The translations under genes were made by a program, and so were the position numbers. The notes under the pieces were generated by a model. That model worked only from the letters and a program-made list of their open reading frames with translations. It made no database searches and was not told the origin of the DNA. Shown here piece after piece: positions 60,101 through 64,000 of a DNA stretch of 64,000 nucleotides; position 1 is the stretch's first letter; the number at the start of each line of letters is the position of its first letter. Origin of the DNA: Dallia pectoralis (lineage: Eukaryota; Chordata; Actinopteri; Esociformes; Umbridae); the NCBI GenBank assembly GCA_029465975.1, contig CM055730.1, positions 5,247,301 to 5,311,300 of the forward strand, in the 5' to 3' direction.

Positions 60101-62378
60101 TGGAGAGAAAGACATGTGAAGGCATAGGTGGAGAAAGACATGTGAAGGCATAGGTGGAGAAAGAGAGATGTGGAGAGAGAGATGTGGAGAGAGAGATGTG
60201 AAGAGAGAGATGTGGAGAGAGAGATGTGGAGAGAGAGATGTGACGAGGCTGAGGAGGAGAAAGACCCACAGAGAGACACGCAGAGAGACAAATGAAGACA
60301 GAGAGATGAAGACACACACTGACAGAGAGTCATCCATTTACTGTTCTAATATTGACAGGAGAGATGTTGAGTGTGTTTAAGCATTTAAAGATATGTTGGA
60401 AGAGCTTTCAGCAGAGCCAAACATTAACACAGCACCAAGCCTCATATGTGAAGGACGACGCGCCCCGAAATACTGGACATGCGGAACGTAGACGCCATAG
60501 ATGATTAAATGTTTAATGCATGAGTTGCAGTAGAACCCCCAAGGTCGTCCAAGGTCATGTCAGTTCGGTGACGTCACTTTGCCCTCTCGGCTCACAGGCA
60601 TCGAGGTGTCATGAATGTTAGCAGGGTGCTGGGAAACTGGGAGGGGAGGGGGGGCTGAGAGGAAGCACAGGAGAATACAGAGATAGAGGAACACTCTGGG
60701 ACGATAACGCCTCAGAACTTCATGTTGACAGGTATCCGATACACATTTGGCCATACGCATACATTTGCATATTCTTTAAACACGCGTGATTGCATATTCT
60801 TTAAACAAACGCTGCACTTCAATACACTGCCTTAATCAGCTGACAAACATTTAATGCAGCCAGCAGCCAAGAAATAATTGCTTTGATGCAAGAGGTTTTG
60901 TACAATTGAACATATTATTTGGTTGTTGTAAAACCAAGAAACTCCTCACTTGTAAAGCAGAAGGAAGAGAGCATTACTGAGCTTCTCATAAGAACATCTT
61001 GGGCTGGGTTCCCGGACACAGAATAAACCATATATTGTTACCTTAGACTGTGGATAATATGTCCGCAAAACTGGCCCCTGAAAACTGGCCCCTGAAGTCT
61101 TAATCCTGGAGAGAAACTTTATGTAAACTAATGAAACAATATGGTGTCATCTGAGATTCAGACACCGGGAGACAAAATAATACAAGTCTGGCTCATTTCT
61201 TAGTATAATTACAAGAGTCCAAAAAGAGTTTAGATGTGAATATATAGAGAATCTATTCACCAGTGGAATTTTTATTATCCATACAGAGATGTATTTATTC
61301 ACTACCGTAATGAAAATGATATATATGTAAATAAAATATTCTATATGGAAAGGTTTTTTCACTAGTGAAAATAAAATAATATATACAGAGAGATGTATTC
61401 AGCAGTGTAGTTAAAATAATCTACCCAGAGATTCATTCTCTAGTGTAATTAAAATGATCAATACAGAGAGATGTATTCCAAATTTCTCCAGCCAATGATC
61501 AACCAGAAACACAGGTAACCGGGGAAACTAAAAAGAGAAGTAATGAGGGGCAAAAAAACACAAGTGAAATCCACAAACAAGTCATTCCTGACAGTTTGAG
61601 TTACAATTGAACCAAAGAAAGGGACAATTCTGTGTTCATCAGTCAATACACACAATGCATCATTAAAATACACATGTTCAATCTTTAGAGACACCCAAGC
61701 ATAGCAATCTGTAGCCAGCCTGCACATCAATGCATCTTAGCCTTGGACCAGGCGGTCAAAGCAACTGGCACTGGTGGGTGTGGTGCTCTGGTGGGTTTGG
61801 TGCTCTGGCGGGTTTGGTGCACTGGCGGGTTTGGTGCACTGGCGGGTTTGGTGCACTGGTGGGTTTGGTGCACTGGTGGGTTTGGTGCACTGGTGGGGGG
61901 GGTTGTCTCAAACAACAGTGGTTACACCATTCAGGGGGAGTGTCTCAAACAACAGTGGTTACACCATTCAGGGGGAGTGTCTCAAACAACAGTGGTTACA
62001 CCATTCAGCGGGGAGTGTCTCAAACAACAGTGGTTACACCATTCAGGGGGGAGTGTCTTATTATTCATATTATCACGTCTAAGTGGACAGAACTACTATT
62101 GGCTTTATTTACAGTTGCAATGCAAAACTGTTGCCGAATCAGTTTTTTACATTATAGGGTTAACTATTTTTCTGTGTATCTCCCTCTATTCCAGTGTGGA
62201 GTTGGACTTCAAACAGCAGGAGGATAAACTACAGCCCCTAATGAAGAAGCTGTGTCCCCAGGACGATTCCCAATTCTCCTCTCTGCCTTACCCCCACGAA
62301 GCCTTCACCTCTACCCCTAAACGCAAGGCCAAAGCTGACTCCAAGAAGCATGCCAGGTGGAAACTCTGGTTCCTCTGA
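40960..62378 (+). CDS. insyn2a: insyn2a (FAM196A), inhibitory synaptic factor 2A, five coding exons joined
   Basis: This encodes inhibitory synaptic factor 2A, which is known as a component, probably a scaffold, of the inhibitory postsynaptic density. The coding exons are 40960-41103, 41212-41331, 41990-43011, 54310-54381 and 62195-62378, totalling 1,542 nt, 513 residues plus TGA. All introns are GT/AG and all phases agree. I recognise the family from the start MVSKAEGGKYML, from KRNKALQVRFKDICEAQNEQ (residues 51-70), from YRKYMTVPARRSIPNVTKS (91-109), from the helical LISSSQETIKVLLGVIQELE, and from the basic end RWKLWFL. The middle (about 130-390) is low-complexity and poorly conserved. The protein is slightly longer than the roughly 480-residue mammalian one, as I recall it. 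The start ATG has a strong Kozak context (accATGg). The gene lies antisense inside a dock1 intron. Confidence 0.95.
41104..41142. repeat. TG microsatellite at the insyn2a exon 1 donor
   Basis: The intron starts GTGTGTGTGTGAGTGTGTATG directly at the exon end, so the 5' splice site is the first GT of a run of similar dinucleotides. Confidence 0.85.
41212..41331 (+). CDS. insyn2a: insyn2a coding exon 2 (120 nt)
   Basis: The acceptor is TATGGTAG (ends 41211) and the donor is GTAAAG from 41332. The exon encodes residues 49-88 and carries the most conserved N-terminal block, VRKRNKALQVRFKDICEAQN, followed by a Gly/Lys/Ala-rich linker ending in LAYK. It is in phase 0 at both ends, so skipping would keep the frame but remove this block. 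The intron before it is only 108 bp. Confidence 0.93.
41350..41757. repeat. 27-bp minisatellite, ~15 copies, in insyn2a intron 2
   Basis: The signature is CAGCTTACTGTAATGTCTAC plus CAAACGG. It fills about 60 % of a 658-bp intron. Periodic frames (VMSTKRQLT) are repeat artefacts. Confidence 0.95.
41990..43011 (+). CDS. insyn2a: insyn2a coding exon 3 (1,022 nt, main exon)
   Basis: The acceptor ...CCAACAAG ends at 41989 and the donor is GTAAGA from 43012. The exon encodes residues 89-428 plus two bases of codon 429. It opens with the conserved VAYRKYMTVPARRSIPNVTK and STGVQTSPDLKGRYKTFPF, runs through a variable Pro/Ser/Thr-rich region, and ends in a helical, probably coiled-coil stretch (residues 391-428: AQLQAMENLISSSQETIKVL and IQELEKGEAHRE). 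Base composition is clearly more GC-rich than the flanking introns, as expected for a conserved coding exon in fish. Confidence 0.95.
43012..43771. other. insyn2a intron 3, unique part
   Basis: A short TG run is at 43138-43155. Nothing else is recognised. Confidence 0.6.
43772..44015. repeat. 46-bp minisatellite, ~5 copies
   Basis: The signature is GGTCTTTATTTGATGGTCGG followed by TAGCCAAACAGTGACAGAC. It is unrelated in sequence to the 46-bp array at 29.7 kb. Confidence 0.94.
44155..44275 (+). mobile_element. dispersed-repeat fragment of salmoniform type
   Basis: CTTTTTACATTAGCGGTTTT, CACAAAGTGCCTTTACAGA and CCAGCCTGAAACCACAAA match the conserved core of a dispersed repeat I know as very common in salmonids. 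It is diverged and its class is not certain. Confidence 0.5.
44296..44568. repeat. 32-bp minisatellite, ~8.5 copies, with inverted repeats
   Basis: Alternate left-hand units contain GTTATCT-AACTGACC-AGATAAC, a perfect 7-bp inverted repeat. Right-hand units change to GTTAACTAACTAACCAAATA, losing it. The subtypes are ordered along the array. Confidence 0.92.
44638..44731. repeat. 10-bp repeat GAGTGTGTAC, ~9 copies
   Basis: A perfect decamer array. Confidence 0.96.
44879..44921. repeat. (TG)21 microsatellite
   Basis: A pure dinucleotide run. Confidence 0.96.
44987..49240. repeat. 53-bp minisatellite, ~80 copies (4.25 kb)
   Basis: This is the largest array of the window, inside insyn2a intron 3. 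The signature is GACATGACTGAGGAGTGATA, then T/G/C TAACCTAGTGCACACTACTGA and G/C AGTCAC. A handful of binary variants (CTAGGG/CTAAGG/CCAGGG, GAGAG/GACAG, ATATTA/ATAGTA/ATACTA, GACTGAG/GACCGAG) are shuffled among otherwise near-identical units. It has regular stop codons and no long frames. Confidence 0.98.
49241..50289. other. unique insyn2a intron 3 sequence
   Basis: One kilobase without arrays or recognised elements. Confidence 0.55.
50290..50572. repeat. 22-bp minisatellite, ~13 copies
   Basis: The signature is ACATAAGACACACCCCTGTA with TGTATC/TATATC variants. Confidence 0.94.
50573..51495. other. unique intron sequence
   Basis: GA-rich degenerate repeats near 51030-51135 (GAGGAGGTGAAGACTGGG) create short minus-strand frames. 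No gene is recognised. Confidence 0.5.
51496..51670. repeat. 25-bp G-rich minisatellite, ~7 copies
   Basis: The signature is GGGGAGAGGCCGGCTACTGA followed by CCAGG or CCCGG. It is G-rich on the plus strand. Confidence 0.94.
51671..52077. other. unique intron sequence
   Basis: Nothing recognised. Confidence 0.6.
52078..52690. repeat. 24-bp minisatellite grown from GTA triplets, ~25 copies
   Basis: The left third is a degenerate AGT/GTA mix. From about 52330 it is regular, with signature AGTAGTAGGAGCTGTAGTAA plus TATT. Leucine/valine-rich frames on both strands (VVILVVGA) look like membrane segments but are artefacts of the triplet repeat. Confidence 0.94.
52691..53465. other. unique intron sequence
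   Basis: Nothing recognised. Confidence 0.6.
53466..53965. repeat. CA microsatellite with CTACAC and GTACAC interruptions
   Basis: Half a kilobase of (CA)n blocks of 4-15 dinucleotides separated by CTACACAC or AGTACACAC. It is alternating purine-pyrimidine apart from the interruptions. Confidence 0.96.
54310..54381 (+). CDS. insyn2a: insyn2a coding exon 4 (72 nt, cysteine-containing, frame-neutral)
   Basis: The acceptor TCTCTCCATAG (ends 54309) follows a long pyrimidine tract, and the donor is GTGAGT from 54382. The exon encodes residues 429-453 (split codons at both ends), LSYRTGQDTANCDTCRNSA and then CIIY, including Cys441, Cys444 and Cys449. It is 72 nt long with phase 2 on both sides, so exclusion would not shift the frame. 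It is too short to stand out as an open frame. I found it by matching the family's known C-terminal sequence. Confidence 0.93.
54450..55188. repeat. 35-bp minisatellite, ~21 copies, just after insyn2a exon 4
   Basis: The signature is AGACACCCAGGGAACAGCCC followed by CATGTCTACAAACC. Variants are CATGTC/CAGGTC/CACGTC and CTAC/CGAC. One unit near 54745 is shorter. It starts about 65 nt downstream of the exon 4 donor. All three plus-strand frames are open, with no biological meaning. Confidence 0.96.
55366..55555. repeat. 29-bp minisatellite, ~6 copies
   Basis: The signature is CATCTAGCTCTACAGACCTA followed by TACAGTCAG. It is diverged at both ends. Confidence 0.9.
55775..56296. repeat. 59-bp minisatellite, ~9 copies
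   Basis: The signature is AACTGCTGAGTAATGCTCTT followed by ATCCAGGCTAGCTCATTATA. Variants are CTCTTA/CACTTA and ACGATAG/ACAATAG. One unit near 56230 carries a deletion. Confidence 0.94.
56297..56723. other. unique insyn2a intron 4 sequence
   Basis: Nothing recognised. The minus frame 56304-56618 has no known domain. Confidence 0.55.
56724..56890. repeat. ~100-bp direct duplication
   Basis: CTCATATAGCAGAACCCTGT followed by ATGTATCCT, then an ACAG...ATCTGTATGACAACACA stretch, occurs twice about 100 bp apart. Confidence 0.85.
57003..57107. repeat. GA microsatellite
   Basis: Degenerate then pure GAGAGA tract. Confidence 0.93.
57370..57496 (-). mobile_element. tRNA-derived SINE copy
   Basis: On the minus strand GGTAGCTCAGCGGTAGAGGG (A-box region) and GGGTTCAATCCCCAGG (B-box region) form a tRNA-like head. 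It is followed by the conserved block read on the plus strand as AACCAGGTAGGCCGATTGAG and CAAATTCTCATTTGCAAC. It lacks an intact cloverleaf, so I call it a SINE, not a tRNA gene. A related, more decayed copy is at 11250-11375. Confidence 0.75.
57497..58260. other. intron sequence with a dispersed-repeat trace
   Basis: TATTCCCTAGGTAGTGCACT, CCTGGTCAAAAGCAGGAAT and GAGCAATTTGGGACA (57500-57590) resemble the same palindromic salmoniform element noted near 23.2 kb. A TG run lies at 58038-58060. The rest is unique. Confidence 0.5.
58262..58570. repeat. GA-rich array with ~30-bp periodicity
   Basis: GAGAGAGGTAGAGAGAGAGA alternates with GGGAGAAGGAGAGAGG. The 309-bp homopurine tract gives SLPLSFS-like frames on the minus strand. 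Confidence 0.93.
58806..59180. repeat. 35-bp minisatellite, ~10 copies
   Basis: The signature is TGTAGTGTTGGGCCAACCCT followed by GTGGAGGTGGGGATG. TTGGGCCAA is a short palindrome in each unit. The outermost copies carry the extra GCTAGTTTAACT segment, which appears on both sides of the array (58803 and 59138). Confidence 0.95.
59181..59704. other. unique insyn2a intron 4 sequence
   Basis: Includes an AT-rich stretch (59460-59520) with homeodomain-like ATTA motifs. No exon is recognised. Confidence 0.5.
59705..59905. repeat. GGAT/GATG-rich degenerate repeat
   Basis: GATGGATGGATGGATGGGTG and related sequence, loosely periodic. Confidence 0.85.
59985..60250. repeat. GA-rich minisatellite built on GAGAGAGATGTGA
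   Basis: Short units (12-14 bp, GAGAGATGTGACGAGAGAGA) grade into about 28-bp units with GGCATAGGTGGAGAAAGA. Minus-strand frames (HLSLHISLFTS) are artefacts. Confidence 0.92.
60251..61769. other. 1.5 kb of array-free insyn2a intron 4
   Basis: 60775-60960 (for example TTAATCAGCTGACAAACATT and AGCAGCCAAGAAATAATTGC) is AT-rich, lacks repeats and looks a candidate for conserved non-coding sequence. 61230-61480 has a loose AT-rich repetition around GAGATGTATTC. No exon seen. Confidence 0.4.
61770..62058. repeat. two adjacent minisatellites: 17-bp (8 copies) and ~37-bp (4 copies)
   Basis: First GGTTTGGTGCACTGGTG (with CTGGCG variants), then units with GTCTCAAACAACAGTGGTTA plus CACCATTCAGGGGG. They end 136 bp before the last insyn2a acceptor. 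Confidence 0.95.
62195..62378 (+). CDS. insyn2a: insyn2a coding exon 5 (terminal, with stop)
   Basis: The acceptor CCCTCTATTCCAG ends at 62194. The exon encodes the end of codon 453 to residue 513 and the TGA at 62376-62378. The sequence runs VELDFKQQEDKLQPLMKKL, then a Ser/Pro linker, a basic stretch KRKAKADSKKHAR and the terminal WKLWFL. VELDFKQQEDKLQP and the aromatic C-terminus are hallmarks of INSYN2A. Confidence 0.95.
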
Positions 62379-62389
62379 GACCGAGACTA

Positions 62390-62860
62390 CAGCCACCTAG
62401 CCCTTCTGAAACAGGAAACCACCCTATACTCCAGACCAAACAAGAAACACAACCCCTAAACAAACAGAAAACACAACCCCTAAACAGGAAACACGACCCC
62501 TAAACAAACAGGAAACACAACCCCTTAACCCCAACCAAAAAGGAAAAATAGCATAGGAAACAAACATCTAAACCACTCCCACATAGGAAACAACCCTCTA
62601 AACCACTCCCACATAGGAAACAACCCTCTAAACCACTCCCACATAGGAAACAACCCCCTAAACCACTCCCACATAGGAAACAACCCTCTAAACCACTCCC
62701 ACATAGGAAACAACCCTCTAAACCACTCCCACATAGGAAACAACCCTCTAAACCACTCCCACATAGGAAACAACCCTCTAAACCACTCCCATACAGGAAA
62801 CAACCCCCTAAACCACTCCCACATAGGAAACAACCCTCTAAATCCCTCAAACACAAAAAA
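62390..62860. repeat. CA-rich tandem repeats in the insyn2a 3' UTR: degenerate part and 30-bp unit, ~10 copies
   Basis: From about 62545 a 30-bp unit with signature ACAACCCTCTAAACCACTCC plus CACATAGG repeats about ten times. The preceding 150 bp hold looser CAGGAAACACAACCCCTAAA copies from which it may have grown. It starts within about 20 nt of the stop codon. Confidence 0.95.
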
Positions 62861-63984
62861 GCATCCCCATAAACCATCCAACTAAGTAAACACGTCCACC
62901 AAGACACCCGAGACCTGTCCCGTACAAGGAACACAGATCCTAGATCATGAGTGGGATAATCTGCATTCGTGACTCGTCCTCTAATGTCATTCAGTCAACG
63001 ACTGCACTATTAGTAAAAGGGACAAGTTTTGCAAAGGAGTGACTTCACCTATGGGATTTTAGAAGACACTGGGCCCAGCTGAGTCAGCAGGATGTAAGCA
63101 CCATTCAATCTATATATCTATTTATTCATTATTCATTCGTTCTCTTCAGATTTTGTATCACAACCAGAAGTCTGTCTTATGGTACGGCAATGTGATGCAT
63201 CTCTCGGAGACGGGAACGCGTCTAAAACTGGATAATATTGAACTGACTGGACATTTGAACGAACTGTAGGATCTGTGGATGAAAGAAGAGATTTTCTGTA
63301 GACCATTCTGGCATCGGTTGTCAACCAAACCCCAGCCATCTCCCAACACACCCCCATTTGATTGAAGAGATGGAACGTTATGTTGAGCGAATCTGTGTGA
63401 AATTGCACTGCAGTAAATGATTTGCAGATAAGCAATGTGAGAAGACAACATTAGACTTCATTTCTTTCGCTTTTCTTTTCAGTCCGCAGACTCTAAAGCA
63501 GTGAAAATCCATCCGTTTATTTATTTGTTTGTTCAGCAACAACCGTCTGTCTCGCTCTATTTCTGCCACAATTCGATTCACACGCCGGGACTTGGTCTTT
63601 AATTCTGTTTCTTCATGACCTTTTATGCCACCTCGTTGAAGCTCTGGCGATGAAGGTGTTCGGCGACGGATATCAAGCATGACGCTCGTTTCTTGATGGT
63701 CTAAGAACTACAGCAAATGCATTTCAGCGTATCGGCTAAAGCACAATTTATTAAACAACAACGTTCAGGAAGACTTCTCTCCACAGTGACAAAAAGAACT
63801 ATTTTGAAAATTCCCATCATGCAATATGTGTAATGGTGATCGAGCAGCGTTGGAAGAATGAAGAGGACCTTTAGAACCCTAAACAAGAACATGGATGGGT
63901 TTAGAAGGAGACACTTATTGAAGATGAATTATACAATGTCTATATCTGTCTCTTAAATGTCTTCTTGCATTAACTGACTTTGAA

Positions 63985-63990
63985 ATTAAA
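63985..63990 (+). promoter_or_regulatory. insyn2a: candidate poly(A) signal ATTAAA
   Basis: ATTAAA, the commonest variant of AATAAA, lies ten bases from the right edge. The cleavage site, if used, would fall just outside the window. A different distal signal beyond the edge cannot be excluded. Confidence 0.45.
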
Positions 63991-64000
63991 TGAACACTTA

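Larger units (their letters stand above)
62379..64000 (+). other. insyn2a: insyn2a 3' UTR (at least 1.6 kb)
   Basis: This is the non-coding sequence after the stop. Its first 480 bases are a CA-rich tandem repeat. The remainder (62870-64000) is unique, AT-rich DNA without convincing reading frames, such as a 3' UTR would contain. I see no splice-bounded coding exon here. The exact end depends on poly(A) site use. Confidence 0.7.

Overview
The window is vertebrate, and almost certainly teleost fish, nuclear DNA. It holds multi-exon genes with consensus GT/AG splice sites, decayed Tc1-like and LINE elements, tRNA-derived SINE heads, and a very high load of mini- and microsatellites. Several dispersed fragments (near 13.1, 22.6, 23.2, 44.2 and 57.4-57.6 kb) resemble repeats I know as common in salmoniform and esociform fishes. 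I therefore lean towards that group (for example a pike relative or salmonid), without proof.

Two genes are supported, one nested in the other in opposite orientation. On the minus strand are two consecutive internal exons of a DOCK-A guanine-nucleotide exchange factor, best read as dock1: 9309-9410, then 5143-5237. Everything from 9411 to the right edge appears to be one large dock1 intron. Inside it, on the plus strand, lies what looks like a complete insyn2a (FAM196A) gene, encoding an inhibitory-synapse scaffold protein. It has a probable 5' non-coding exon ending at 26255. Five coding exons follow: 40960-41103, 41212-41331, 41990-43011, 54310-54381 and 62195-62378. They splice in frame to a 513-residue protein. 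A long 3' UTR follows, with an ATTAAA hexamer 10 bases from the window end. INSYN2A is also nested antisense in DOCK1 in mammals, so the arrangement appears to be conserved vertebrate synteny.

By hand tally, about 45 % of the window is tandem repeat, in roughly 50 separate arrays with units from 2 to 102 bp. The largest are a 53-bp repeat (44.99-49.24 kb, about 80 copies), a 46-bp repeat (29.69-32.37 kb, about 58 copies), a composite TG/TC array (38.27-40.42 kb), a 33/34-bp repeat (27.77-29.25 kb), a 52-bp repeat (17.15-18.35 kb), a 58-bp repeat with an internally inverted block (26.36-27.45 kb), a 14-bp repeat (1.48-2.54 kb) and a 15-bp repeat (5.97-7.03 kb). Most long open reading frames in the window are artefacts of these arrays. 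Several arrays abut splice sites of both genes and even form the polypyrimidine tracts.

Between arrays lies ordinary unique intronic DNA. I found no tRNA or rRNA gene, CRISPR array or bacterial-type feature. I saw no new molecular system; the unusual thing here is the density and layered organisation of the tandem repeats and how close they sit to exons.
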